Numbered from the stretch's first letter, positions 44,066 to 52,740 are shown. The stretch is DNA of 64,000 nucleotides from Leucobacter sp. UCMA 4100 (GCF_027853335.1 NZ_JAFEUS010000002.1:1100514-1164513); one strand, 5' to 3'. The notes: generated by a model not told the origin, from the letters alone. Numbers and translations: made by a program.

Positions 44066-44919
44066 GGTTTCGTCACCAATTCTGGGGTAACGATTCGATC
44101 AGGTGAAAGACCATACTTCTCGGCAAAGCTTGCGAATGTTCCGTCATCGGTAAGTTTCTTCGCCGCCTCGATCATCGTTGGCGTCAACTCACTATTTTTG
44201 GGCAAGAACATACCGAAATTGGTCTCAGCCGGAAAAATCGTATCGGCTACTTCGAACCCTTCACCAAGAGTTTTTGCTGCTTGTACCGCAGCAACGTCTG
44301 TTTCAATTGTTGCGTCAACGCGACCATTCTGAAGAGCCGCAACAGTCTCAGGCAATTCTGGATACACAGATAACTCAATTCCTGGTTTGCCAGCAGCTTC
44401 AAGCTCCTCGCTGAGCGAACGCAGTATCTGTTCATTTGCCGACGCACCCTGCACCGCGACTCGCACACCTGACAGATCTTCAGCAGAGGTAAGGTTTAGC
44501 GGATTTCCATCTTCAACAATGAGCGCCGGCCCCGTAGTTAAGTACGGAACAGCATCAGTCTTCTCGGCTCGCTCTTCATTCAAATAAAGTCCTGACCGCA
44601 GCACGTCGCACCTGCCAGAGAGAAGAGCGGGAAGTAGACCGTCAAACGCAGAGACATTCAGTTCGACCTTCAAGTCCAGTTCATCAGCAATCGCCCGAAT
44701 CGAGTCCAGATCAAAGCCTTGCCAATCGCCCGAGTCATTCCAATACAAAGGTTCGTATGCGTTCTTTGATATGCAGACCGTGAGGTCACCTTTATTGACC
44801 ACAGGTAGGGCTTCGGCACCATCTGCATCTGCGGAAGGCGATGAGCCACAAGCTGAAAGAGAAATAGCCACCGCTACTCCCAGCATGCCACCGACAATCT
44901 TTACACTTTTTGAATTCAT
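44062..44919 (-). CDS. Amino-acid ABC transporter binding lipoprotein
   Basis: A 285-residue family-3 solute-binding protein. The signal peptide ends in the lipobox LSAC, giving a lipid-anchored receptor. The mature domain has LTVCISKNAYEPLYWNDSG, GFDLDSIRAIADEL and the second-lobe region VRVAVQGASANEQILRSL. It is the first gene of the accessory operon, preceded by GAGGAGG, and is divergent from the MocR-type regulator across 77 bp. Confidence 0.9.
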   Translation of the reverse strand: MNSKSVKIVGGMLGVAVAISLSACGSSPSADADGAEALPVVNKGDLTVCISKNAYEPLYWNDSGDWQGFDLDSIRAIADELDLKVELNVSAFDGLLPALLSGRCDVLRSGLYLNEERAEKTDAVPYLTTGPALIVEDGNPLNLTSAEDLSGVRVAVQGASANEQILRSLSEELEAAGKPGIELSVYPELPETVAALQNGRVDATIETDVAAVQAAKTLGEGFEVADTIFPAETNFGMFLPKNSELTPTMIEAAKKLTDDGTFASFAEKYGLSPDRIVTPELVTKP

Positions 44920-44960
44920 GATTCCTCCTCGTCATTGGTTCGGATCTGGAATTCAAAGAT

Positions 44961-44981
44961 AGTGCAGAATAAGTGTGAATA
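44961..44981. promoter_or_regulatory. Direct repeats in the divergent MocR/transporter promoter
   Basis: AGTGCAGAATA (44961-44971) and AGTGTGAATA (44972-44981) are adjacent direct repeats in the 77-bp region. MocR-type regulators often bind direct repeats, so this is a candidate site. Confidence 0.4.
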
Positions 44982-44984
44982 GAA

Positions 44985-44990
44985 TATATT
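44985..44990 (+). promoter_or_regulatory. Leaderless -10 box of the MocR-type gene
   Basis: TATATT is followed by 6 nt and the ATG at 44997; no ribosome-binding site is present. Confidence 0.5.
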
Positions 44991-44996
44991 TATCTT

Positions 44997-46355
44997 ATGA
45001 ATGATACTTTGCCGGTTCTTGACATCATTCGGAAGCACATGCTCCGTTTCGAAGCTGATGCACTCGTCGATGCAGTAATGCTGCTCGCACGAAACGGCAA
45101 ATTGCCTCCAGGAACTCGACTACCACGCATCAATGACATGACCGAAGCCCTCGGCCTTTCAACTTCGACAATCAGTCGGGCTTGGTCGAGTCTCGTACAA
45201 ATGGGAATCATAGAAACGAGACGCCGGGGCGGAACTTTTATCGCCGCGCCCGTTGAAGCCACTTCCTACAGGCTCAAAGGAGTTTCACGAACGGCTTTCA
45301 TTCACCACCTAGCACCTGGGTACCCAGACCCAAACCTTCAGGTTGATCTCAAACCTCTCCTCATTCGCGTAGCTGAAGAGGGCAAGTTTCACGGCTATCC
45401 CGGCAAAGATCAAATTTCAGAACCACTCAGGGAAGCAGTCCTCGCCCGCATCGGTTACACGCCTGATCGCATGCTTCTGGACACCGAGATTATCGGCGCA
45501 TTACCCCGTATATTGCAGGCGCTCGGCCACCGCGGGGCGGCCATCGGCATCGGCAATCCAGAATTTGCGCTCTACAAAAGCATCATCAAGCAAGCCGGAA
45601 TGACACCCGCCCCAATTACCTTTTCACGCACAGGTTATGATCTCGTGGAAATCGAATCTGCCCTAAAATCGGGGGTTCGTGTACTCCTGTTGCAGACAAG
45701 AGTCCAAAACCCCACAGGCTTCCTTGTCCCGACAGAGAATCTTGCTCATATAGCCAACCTTCTCAAGGCTTACGATGCAACAGCAATTGAAGTAGATCAC
45801 CACGGAAACCTTGCTCCCGAGGCCCCCATACGGCTGGCTTCTTTAGCCCCTGAACATGTCATCCTGATGTCGGCATTTTCAAAAGAGATCCATCCCGATA
45901 TTCGGGTAAGCGCCATCACCGGCCCCGCGATGATCATGGAACGGATCTCGGTCTGGCGCAGCGGAGGCGAATGGGTGAGCGCAATAAACGCAAAACTACT
46001 TGAAATTGCCCTCACCGACGCTCATGTTGCTTCAACTGTTAAACAGGCACGCCACGAGTATGCAGCAAGGAGGAACATCTTTATTCAGCGCTTTGCAACC
46101 GCTGGCATAGAAATTCATTCAGCAGCGGGTCTCTGCCTGTGGATTCCCGTCCGCTCAGAAGAAGACACTGTCCTGCGCCTCGCTGCTCAAAGTATTTCCG
46201 TCGCCCGGGGCTCAGCGTATCTCGCAGCGAAAAACGAAGGTCAGGAACACGTCTTCCTTTCTTTAGGAGGGCTCCGTGAAAACTCGGAGTACCTGAGCCA
46301 ACGGATTCTCGAAGCCTCTCTCGTACTCCCACCTGATATGGGCTACTTTGCGTAA
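44997..46355 (+). CDS. MocR-type regulator (GntR HTH fused to aminotransferase fold)
   Basis: A 452-residue regulator. The N-terminal GntR winged helix (about residues 15-80) includes LPPGTRLPRINDMTEALGLSTSTISRAW. The C-terminal ~350 residues are a class-I aminotransferase-like PLP domain with TRVQNPTGF and a candidate PLP lysine in MSAFSKEIHPDIRVS. The usual Asp-x-Tyr PLP contact is replaced by EVDHHGNL, so PLP chemistry may differ. It is divergent from the accessory operon it presumably regulates. The gene shares that operon's lower G+C. Confidence 0.82.
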   Translation: MNDTLPVLDIIRKHMLRFEADALVDAVMLLARNGKLPPGTRLPRINDMTEALGLSTSTISRAWSSLVQMGIIETRRRGGTFIAAPVEATSYRLKGVSRTAFIHHLAPGYPDPNLQVDLKPLLIRVAEEGKFHGYPGKDQISEPLREAVLARIGYTPDRMLLDTEIIGALPRILQALGHRGAAIGIGNPEFALYKSIIKQAGMTPAPITFSRTGYDLVEIESALKSGVRVLLLQTRVQNPTGFLVPTENLAHIANLLKAYDATAIEVDHHGNLAPEAPIRLASLAPEHVILMSAFSKEIHPDIRVSAITGPAMIMERISVWRSGGEWVSAINAKLLEIALTDAHVASTVKQARHEYAARRNIFIQRFATAGIEIHSAAGLCLWIPVRSEEDTVLRLAAQSISVARGSAYLAAKNEGQEHVFLSLGGLRENSEYLSQRILEASLVLPPDMGYFA

Positions 46356-46434
46356 TAACTCCGCTAAATTCCTGTACCGACCGAAGCGCAAGGAAGTCGA
46401 AGCCCACTCCCAGTTATTCGTGAACAGCTCGCGA

Positions 46435-47307
46435 TTACACGCGAACAGCGATGAGCGGCTCTGCCCGCCGTGGCTCAGGCCGAAACTCACCCTTCAACAC
46501 ATCATGGAAAAACCGTTCAACCGCGGGAATAAGGGGAAACCCGTCGTGCCCAATGCCCGGAATCACATCGGCACGACACGAAACACCGTTTTGCCGTAGA
46601 TTTTCTCGGTACGCACGCATCCGTTCGATCCGCGTCATTCCCTGCCCCTCAAGGCCCGGCTTCCAGTACCGACTACTCCTGTCGTTAATCTCCCAAGTCT
46701 CAACATCAGCGCCACCGATGACTAATTGAATAGGCACGTCACGAATGCTCTGCAGGTCGGGCTCGATGCCGAAGCGCTCCGCCATCCCCGCGGTGCCCAA
46801 CCACCACTCCTGCGAAGGGTCAAGCATCGTGATACGCCCCGGCGCCCCAATCGAGCACCCGAGAAGCTTCTCGGGATGAAGGTAGAGAAAACGGTGGGCA
46901 AAGTGGCCGCCGCCAGAAAACCCATGGAGCAGGAACCGCTCACCGTCAACCGGAAAGACCTGCGATACCTCACGAATCATCTCGAGCAAGATGAGGTCAA
47001 AGCGAATGCCCTCGTACTCTAAAAATTTGTAGTTATGCAGGTCATCGGGATCGCCAATCGCTGCAGGAAACAGCGGCGCCAGCAAGATACAGCGAGCGTC
47101 TTCGCAAAACTGCGCAAAGGCATTGCGATATTCGGCAGCGTCACGGTCGGTGCTGTGCTGGATCACGACGAGAGGGTACCGGTCAGGGTCGCCAGGGAGC
47201 CGATCTGGAACGTACAGGCAGTAACTGAAACGCTGATCGATGCGCGATGCGAAAAACGTCGTCGCGCCTTCACGGTAAAGATTTCGGGATTCAATAAAAA
47301 CGTCCAC
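46435..47307 (-). CDS. Alpha/beta hydrolase (esterase/polyester hydrolase-like)
   Basis: A 290-residue alpha/beta hydrolase without a signal peptide. The nucleophile elbow is LHGFSGGGHFAHR near residue 135, and a candidate catalytic His lies in PGIGHDGFPL; the Asp is probably in VIGGADVETW. FSYCLYVPD and the overall order recall Esterase-D/PHB-depolymerase-like enzymes. The substrate is unknown. The GTG start at 47307 has AAAGGA 5 nt upstream. It is divergent from the ArsR-type regulator and convergent with the MocR-type gene. Confidence 0.8.
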   Translation of the reverse strand: MDVFIESRNLYREGATTFFASRIDQRFSYCLYVPDRLPGDPDRYPLVVIQHSTDRDAAEYRNAFAQFCEDARCILLAPLFPAAIGDPDDLHNYKFLEYEGIRFDLILLEMIREVSQVFPVDGERFLLHGFSGGGHFAHRFLYLHPEKLLGCSIGAPGRITMLDPSQEWWLGTAGMAERFGIEPDLQSIRDVPIQLVIGGADVETWEINDRSSRYWKPGLEGQGMTRIERMRAYRENLRQNGVSCRADVIPGIGHDGFPLIPAVERFFHDVLKGEFRPEPRRAEPLIAVRV

Positions 47308-47380
47308 GGGATCCTTTCTTCGCGATCCCCCTTTGGTCGCGAACCTTACGTGCGACGCTACGTCACACTGAGCGCGCAGG

Positions 47381-47394
47381 CGGTACGATTACCG
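47381..47394. promoter_or_regulatory. Palindrome between hydrolase and ArsR-type genes
   Basis: CGGTA and TACCG flank CGAT as a perfect inverted repeat in the 120-bp divergent region, about 35 bp upstream of the regulator start. It is a candidate autoregulatory operator. Confidence 0.35.
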
Positions 47395-47427
47395 AACAAT
47401 CGATAATCATGAGGAGGCCATTTCCCA

Positions 47428-48510
47428 ATGCCCATCACGATGCATTTCGAAGGGGTCACACCAGACCAACTCATCGTTCGCCCCGATCCGCTCGCGGAGC
47501 TCGGGGCACTCCTTCACGCCCTCTCATTTCAAGATCACCACCCGCTTGCAGAGCCGCTCATTGGTCACGCGAAACAAACCGACAACGGCGGCACGCTACG
47601 ACAGCACTTGAACCGGTTTCTCCCGCTCTATGGCCCCTTGCGCTCGCGCCTACTCTTCCCGCTAGACCAGACCCCCCACGAAGCAACCACGATCACCGAT
47701 CAACTCACCCTCTTGGCCCAACTTCCCGTCGAGCGGTTTATCATTCTTGCCGCCGACAGCCTCACCGAAGACGCAGGGCGGCCCGTCAGCAGTACCATCA
47801 GAGACTCCACACAGGAACAAGCACAGTTCTTCAGACGGGTCGAACGAATCTCAATGAGTCGCCTTGAGCTCGCGCGCGACCTGGTTCTCTCGCCAGAAAC
47901 GGTGCGGTGGCAGCTCATTGAGTTTCTCCAATCCGCTTGGAAAGCGTGGATGGGGCCCGTCTGGAAAGCCTCGGCACCGAACCTTGCACGCCATGCGGAG
48001 CTCCTCTCAAGCAGGCTCAGCTCGGTCGGGCTCCTGGCACTCTCGGAAAGAATACCCGAAATCACCATCCCGTCAGACGAAACGGCCATCGTCGACAAGG
48101 TCTACAACGACACCGTACGGGTCGCAGGGCGCCCACTCATCATCGTGCCCTCGGCACTCGTTTCACCACACCTTCACATTCAGTTCGCCCCGGGCCTTCC
48201 GATCGTCATCCAGTACGACGTTGATGCCCCCAGTTCGCCTCGAGTCGCTGAGGTGTTTGAGCGTATTCAAACCCTCGCAGACCCCGTTCGCCTCGGCATA
48301 TGCCGCATGATTTTGAGACGCCCCTCAACAACGCTTGATATTGCCGAAGAGCTGCGCACGACATCACCCCTCATCTCTCGGCATTTGCGGCGCCTTCGGC
48401 AAGCAGGCCTCGTGCGAACGCAACGTCAGGGCAAATACGTCTACTACTCACTCAACACCGAAACAGTTGCCGCACTCGGCCCCCACTTTCTCACAACGCT
48501 GAGGCGCTGA
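47428..48510 (+). CDS. ArsR-type winged-helix regulator with large N-terminal domain (DUF5937-like)
   Basis: A 360-residue protein. The last ~90 residues form an ArsR-type winged helix (FERIQTLADPVRLGICRMIL, LRTTSPLISRHLRRLRQAGLVRTQRQGKYVYYSL). The first ~260 residues resemble the DUF5937 region found before such helices in actinobacteria and presumably sense a ligand. No metal-binding CxC motif is present. GAGGAGG lies 9 nt before the ATG. Targets are probably the divergent hydrolase and perhaps the C45 gene downstream (158-nt gap). Confidence 0.82.
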   Translation: MPITMHFEGVTPDQLIVRPDPLAELGALLHALSFQDHHPLAEPLIGHAKQTDNGGTLRQHLNRFLPLYGPLRSRLLFPLDQTPHEATTITDQLTLLAQLPVERFIILAADSLTEDAGRPVSSTIRDSTQEQAQFFRRVERISMSRLELARDLVLSPETVRWQLIEFLQSAWKAWMGPVWKASAPNLARHAELLSSRLSSVGLLALSERIPEITIPSDETAIVDKVYNDTVRVAGRPLIIVPSALVSPHLHIQFAPGLPIVIQYDVDAPSSPRVAEVFERIQTLADPVRLGICRMILRRPSTTLDIAEELRTTSPLISRHLRRLRQAGLVRTQRQGKYVYYSLNTETVAALGPHFLTTLRR

Positions 48511-48549
48511 AGCCAAACTTCTCACGGTGAAAACTTGCAAGTTCATTCA

Positions 48550-48581
48550 TGTAGTGCGCTACTGTATACCTGAACACTACA
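48550..48581. promoter_or_regulatory. CACTACA motif pair upstream of the C45 hydrolase
   Basis: TGTAGTG (48550-48556) and CACTACA (48575-48581) are inverted copies flanking a TGTATACC stretch that may be the -10 region. The same CACTACA sequence occurs twice upstream of the RpiR-GntR regulator and ABC operon at 50.85-50.90 kb. Confidence 0.5.
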
Positions 48582-48668
48582 CATTATCTGGCTCATTTAG
48601 ACGCTTTGCGTCAGAACTAGGTAGCGTTCATTACATACCGCAGTTCACTCAGTTTGAAGGAGTCACCG

Positions 48669-49805
48669 TTGACCAACTCTCAGCAATTTTCCCTGCCCCT
48701 CATTGATATCAGCGGCACGCCCAGGGAACGCGGCCTGCAGTACGGCAAGCAGGCCAAACAACAGATCGCAGCTTCAATTGACTTCTACCAGCGTGCGTTC
48801 AAACAGGCTTCGGGCCTTGAGTGGACCGAGATCTGTGCGCGAGCAGAGGCATGGGTAGCGCCCGCTACCGAATACGCGCCTGACCTTGTCGAAGAGGTCA
48901 GAGCAATCGCCGAGGGCTCAGGTTTCGACTTCCTCGAGCTGATGGCGATCAACGCGCGTGGAGAGATCATCTACGACAAGCGCTTCGCAGACCTGCAGGG
49001 CGGCGAATGCACCACCTACGCACTGTCACCCGAGGCCGCGGGCGACGGACACTCGTACGCTGGGCAAAACTGGGACTACCTCTGTGGCGCCATCGACTCA
49101 ATCATCATGCTTCGCGTTCGCGGCGAGAATGAACCCGACATCATCATGCAGATCGAGGCAGGCCAGGTAGGCCGTCACGGCGCCAACGGAGCCGGCATCG
49201 CGATGCAGGTCAACGGACTCGGCGGGCGATACGGCTACGAAGGGTACGGGGTTCCGCAGCCCTTCGTACGCCGACGGGTGCTCCAGTCAACCTCGCTCAA
49301 CGAGGCCATGGATCGAGTGTTCAAAGCAGACCAGCAGATCGGCGCAAACTACCTTCTCGCGACCCGCGAGGGCTTCTCGATCAGCCTCGAGACAACTCCG
49401 GCCGAACGCACCGCCTGGAAGTACGCGAGCGATGGGGTTCTCGTACACGGAAACCACCACGAGGTGCACATCCCCACCGGTCAGCCCGGCCCGTACATGC
49501 CCATGGCGGTCGACTCGCTCTACCGAGTCCCCCTGGTCGAGGGGCGCCTGAAGTCAGCAAAGAACGCAGCTGACACCGACACAACCCGCGCCAGCATTGT
49601 GCACGCCCTATCGAATGAAACGTTTGCACCGAACTCGGTGTGTGCCCTACCCGACCTGTCACTCCCTGACACCAAGCAGTGGCAGACCGTGACCGCGTCA
49701 ATCGTCGATCTCACGACGGGCGAGTACCTGCTCGCTGACGGGCTTCCATCACAGCGCTCGCTCAAGGCGCTGCCGTGGAACCTCTACGAGTCAGCGAGCG
49801 CCTAG
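48669..49805 (+). CDS. C45-family Ntn hydrolase (acyl-CoA:6-APA acyltransferase-like)
   Basis: A 378-residue protein of the isopenicillin N acyltransferase-like family. These precursors cleave themselves just before a cysteine that becomes the N-terminal nucleophile; here it is most likely the Cys in QGGECTTYAL near residue 115. Other typical parts are GTPRERGLQYGKQAK at the start and GQNWDY after the cleavage site. Relatives hydrolyse or transfer acyl groups on amides, peptides or beta-lactams. The TTG at 48669 has AAGGAG 6 nt upstream. It overlaps the convergent regulator by four bases and is near an oligopeptide-type transporter. Confidence 0.82.
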   Translation: MTNSQQFSLPLIDISGTPRERGLQYGKQAKQQIAASIDFYQRAFKQASGLEWTEICARAEAWVAPATEYAPDLVEEVRAIAEGSGFDFLELMAINARGEIIYDKRFADLQGGECTTYALSPEAAGDGHSYAGQNWDYLCGAIDSIIMLRVRGENEPDIIMQIEAGQVGRHGANGAGIAMQVNGLGGRYGYEGYGVPQPFVRRRVLQSTSLNEAMDRVFKADQQIGANYLLATREGFSISLETTPAERTAWKYASDGVLVHGNHHEVHIPTGQPGPYMPMAVDSLYRVPLVEGRLKSAKNAADTDTTRASIVHALSNETFAPNSVCALPDLSLPDTKQWQTVTASIVDLTTGEYLLADGLPSQRSLKALPWNLYESASA

Positions 49806-50755
49806 AGCTCGTAGAGTTCTTGCCTGATCTGGCGGGCGCGATGCAGGTGTGACGAAATAATCGCTACCGCCAGATCTCCCTCACGACGGTCTATCGCGTC
49901 AGTAAGGTCTTCGTGCTGCTGAAGCGACTCTTCCCTGCGCCCTGGGGCGGTAAGTGTTGTCCCGTTCCAACGGTCGAGCTGGTCACTCAAAAACCGCACG
50001 AGGGAAATAAGCGTTCGGTCACCAGAGGCTTTCCAAGTCGCCGCGTGAAACCTCCGGTTGCCGTCAGCCAGCAACTCAATCACCTGATCGTCACCAGTGA
50101 GTTCACGCATCTCCTGGTTAATCCGACGCATCGCCAAGAGATCACCCTCTTTACGGTTGGTGCATGCTTTTCGCACCAGAGCACTGTTGAGCAGAATGTA
50201 AGCGTCGTACTGCTCAATCATTTCATCGACGGTTTGCACGGGGACCGTGATGCCCCGATGGTCTCGAACGATCAGCTGAGATTGCTCAAGAAGTCTTACC
50301 GCTTCGCGTATCGGGGTGCGGCTCACGCCGAGTCGATCGGCAAGTTCCGCTTCGGTGACACGGACCCCACTCGCAAGTTCTCCCGTAAGAATCTGCCTCC
50401 GCAATTCTTCGTGAACATCAGATTGCGCGATTCTTGCGTTGGTAACCGTGGCAGGAGGAACGGAGCGGATCGACCTTCGCTGTTCCGTGACGGGTTTTCC
50501 GTTGCTCAAATAGTCACGAATCGCGTGTTTCATATCGCGTAGACCGGCATAGCCGAGCTTATTGGCCGTGCGAATGACGCTCGCGTCGCTCACCCCAGAT
50601 TCTTGACCAATACGCATCGCAGATTCCATAATTGCCTGGTCTGGGGCAGCCAAAACATAGGCAATCACACGCCCCTCAGCTGATTGCGGCTTGGGGTCAA
50701 GCTGCCGCACCCTGTCAAGCAACGAACCAGCGGGCACCATTGCCTCAGCTTTCAT
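49802..50755 (-). CDS. Regulator with fused RpiR-type and GntR/FCD DNA-binding domains
   Basis: A 317-residue protein with two different helix-turn-helix domains. Residues ~10-88 (SLLDRVRQLDPKPQSAEGRV, ESGVSDASVIRTANKLGYAG, then LRDMKHAIRDYL) match the N-terminal domain of RpiR regulators, but no SIS sugar-phosphate domain follows. Residues ~110-175 are a GntR winged helix ([26 protein letters not shown]), and ~180-315 an FCD ligand domain. The ATG at 50755 is chosen because GGAGGT lies 6 nt upstream; a GTG at 50761 is too close. It is divergent from the oligopeptide-type ABC operon. Confidence 0.85.
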   Translation of the reverse strand: MKAEAMVPAGSLLDRVRQLDPKPQSAEGRVIAYVLAAPDQAIMESAMRIGQESGVSDASVIRTANKLGYAGLRDMKHAIRDYLSNGKPVTEQRRSIRSVPPATVTNARIAQSDVHEELRRQILTGELASGVRVTEAELADRLGVSRTPIREAVRLLEQSQLIVRDHRGITVPVQTVDEMIEQYDAYILLNSALVRKACTNRKEGDLLAMRRINQEMRELTGDDQVIELLADGNRRFHAATWKASGDRTLISLVRFLSDQLDRWNGTTLTAPGRREESLQQHEDLTDAIDRREGDLAVAIISSHLHRARQIRQELYEL

Positions 50756-50851
50756 CGTCACACCTCCGTCTCAGTAGCGCCTGCGACACAGGCCCCTCGC
50801 CTGCACATTACCGCGTCTCCAAGTATTTTATTGAAGCCAGACGGATTTTGA

Positions 50852-50895
50852 GTAACAAGCACTACAAATATCAGTAATAAACACTACAAGATTGA
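50852..50895. promoter_or_regulatory. Tandem 22-bp operator-like repeats
   Basis: Two adjacent imperfect 22-bp repeats (50852-50873 and 50874-50895) each contain AAGCACTACAA or AAACACTACAA. The cores are exactly 22 bp, two helical turns, apart. They lie in the A/T-rich 363-bp gap (50756-51118) between the RpiR-GntR regulator and the ABC operon; I see no gene in that gap. Confidence 0.6.
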
Positions 50896-51118
50896 TGAAA
50901 AAGCACCAGAGAGGCGCTCAGCGATACCCCTCAAAATATGGCATAAAATATGGCCGTTAACGCAATAATTCAAACTTGATCAAAGAAAATTTGCTCTTGC
51001 ATACATCAGTGTGATTTGATTACACCACACGACCGGGAATCAGCAAACGTCCGTCAACGATGAGGGTGGCCCAAACTGTTGTTTCCTGTTCGGAAGACCA
51101 CGACAAAGGAGTACATCC

Positions 51119-52675
51119 ATGCGGAAACCCGCCATAGGGCTCATCTCGATCGGAGCCATAGCCCTCGCACTCACTGCTTGTTCCCCCAGCGCCGGTGAAT
51201 CTGGAAACGCTGAAGAGCGTGTCATGACGATCGCCATGAACGCTCAACCCCCAAACCTTGACCCGCATGTATCGACGGCAACGGCAACCGCCTCGATTTC
51301 CCGCAACATTCTCGAAACACTGCTCACGACTGACGGCGACCGGAACGTCGTGCCGATGCTCGCCGAGTCGTACGAGACCAATGCCGACGGTACCGTCTAC
51401 ACGTTCACGCTTCGCTCAGGCGTCACATTCCATGACGGCAGCGCACTCGATGCCGAAGATGTCGTTGCTTCGATGGAACGCTGGGACCGTCTCTCGGGCC
51501 CAGGACAGAGCACCTTCGCTGATGCAGAATGGGCCGCTACCGACGACCTGACGGTAACGCTCACGCTTCCTGCGCCAAGCTTCACGGTGCCGATTGCACT
51601 GTCAAGCGGCCGTGAGCAGTTTGCCGGCATCTACCCTTCCGAGGTCGTGGAAGCAGCCGGCGACGACGCCATTGAAGATGTCATCGGTACCGGCCCGTTC
51701 ATGCTCGACGAGTGGGTTCCCGATCAGAAGCTCGTCTTGAACAAGTTTGACGATTACAGCCCGACCGAAGGCCCCATCGACGGGCTCTCGGGTGACAGGA
51801 CCGCGCAAACTGCGGGCTTGAAGTACGTGTTTGTGGCTGACGCTTCAACACGAATCCTAGGCCTGCAGACCGGTGAATATGATGCTGTGCCCGAAATTCC
51901 TTACGACAACGCTGCCGATGTTCTCGATGACCCGGCTCTGCGAGCAGGTTCGACTCCTGGCACGCTGCTCAACCTGTACTACAACAAGGCAGAGGGCCTC
52001 TTCAGTAATGTCAAGGCCCGCCAAGCTGTCGACACGCTCCTCGACCGCGAAAGCATCATGAAAGCCGCAGTGGTCGACGATGAGTTCTTTGCACTCACAC
52101 CACACATGATGATGGCTGACCAAGAGGGCCAGTGGAAATCATCGGTGGGCGCAGACAGTTACAACCCCAACGACCCAGAAAAAGCAAAGAAGCTTCTCGA
52201 AGAGGCCGGCTACCAGGGCGAGACGATTAAGATGATCGTCACCCGCGACTACTCAGAGGCTTACAACGCCGCTGTAGTCATTCAGGAAGAGCTCCAGAGT
52301 ATCGGCGCAACCGTCTCGCTCGACACCTACGACTGGCCCACGTTCAGCGAGATTCGCAACGACCCATCAGCGTATGACCTCACCGTGATTCCGAACACTC
52401 CGAAGAACGATCCGGGTTCGCTCGTCTTCATGCGTAATGATTTCGCAGGCTTCACTGAAAGCCCCGAGCTTGACGCGCTCTTGCAGACTTTCCGCAACTC
52501 AGCCACGCTCGAAGAGGCCCAGTCGCACTACGACGAGCTGCAGCAGTGGTTCATCGATTACATTCCTGTGAGCAAGATCGGTGATGCTTACGGCGTGCAC
52601 GCAACGACCCTCGAAGTAGAGCAACTTCCCGTCGACGACAGCATTATTTGGTGGGCAGCTCGCTTCACTGAGTAG
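51119..52675 (+). CDS. Oligopeptide/nickel-type ABC transporter binding lipoprotein
   Basis: A 518-residue family-5 solute-binding protein. The signal peptide ends with the lipobox LTAC near residue 21. Family landmarks include NAQPPNLDPHVSTA, VVPMLAESYETNADGTVYTFTLRSGVTFHDG and VIGTGPFMLDEW. Relatives bind peptides, glutathione, opines, sugars or other polar compounds; the ligand here is unknown. It leads the four-gene operon binding protein-permease-permease-double ATPase. Confidence 0.9.
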   Translation: MRKPAIGLISIGAIALALTACSPSAGESGNAEERVMTIAMNAQPPNLDPHVSTATATASISRNILETLLTTDGDRNVVPMLAESYETNADGTVYTFTLRSGVTFHDGSALDAEDVVASMERWDRLSGPGQSTFADAEWAATDDLTVTLTLPAPSFTVPIALSSGREQFAGIYPSEVVEAAGDDAIEDVIGTGPFMLDEWVPDQKLVLNKFDDYSPTEGPIDGLSGDRTAQTAGLKYVFVADASTRILGLQTGEYDAVPEIPYDNAADVLDDPALRAGSTPGTLLNLYYNKAEGLFSNVKARQAVDTLLDRESIMKAAVVDDEFFALTPHMMMADQEGQWKSSVGADSYNPNDPEKAKKLLEEAGYQGETIKMIVTRDYSEAYNAAVVIQEELQSIGATVSLDTYDWPTFSEIRNDPSAYDLTVIPNTPKNDPGSLVFMRNDFAGFTESPELDALLQTFRNSATLEEAQSHYDELQQWFIDYIPVSKIGDAYGVHATTLEVEQLPVDDSIIWWAARFTE

Positions 52676-52680
52676 CCCCA

Positions 52681-52711
52681 CGGGGTGGCCGCCGCAAGGC
52701 CGGCCACCCCG
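52681..52711 (+). terminator. Hairpin between binding-protein and permease genes
   Basis: CGGGGTGGCCG (52681-52691) pairs perfectly with CGGCCACCCCG (52701-52711), followed by CTTCTTATT. It may lower expression of the downstream genes relative to the binding protein. Confidence 0.55.
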
Positions 52712-52740
52712 CTTCTTATTCCTGCAGGAAGGACCTCGAC

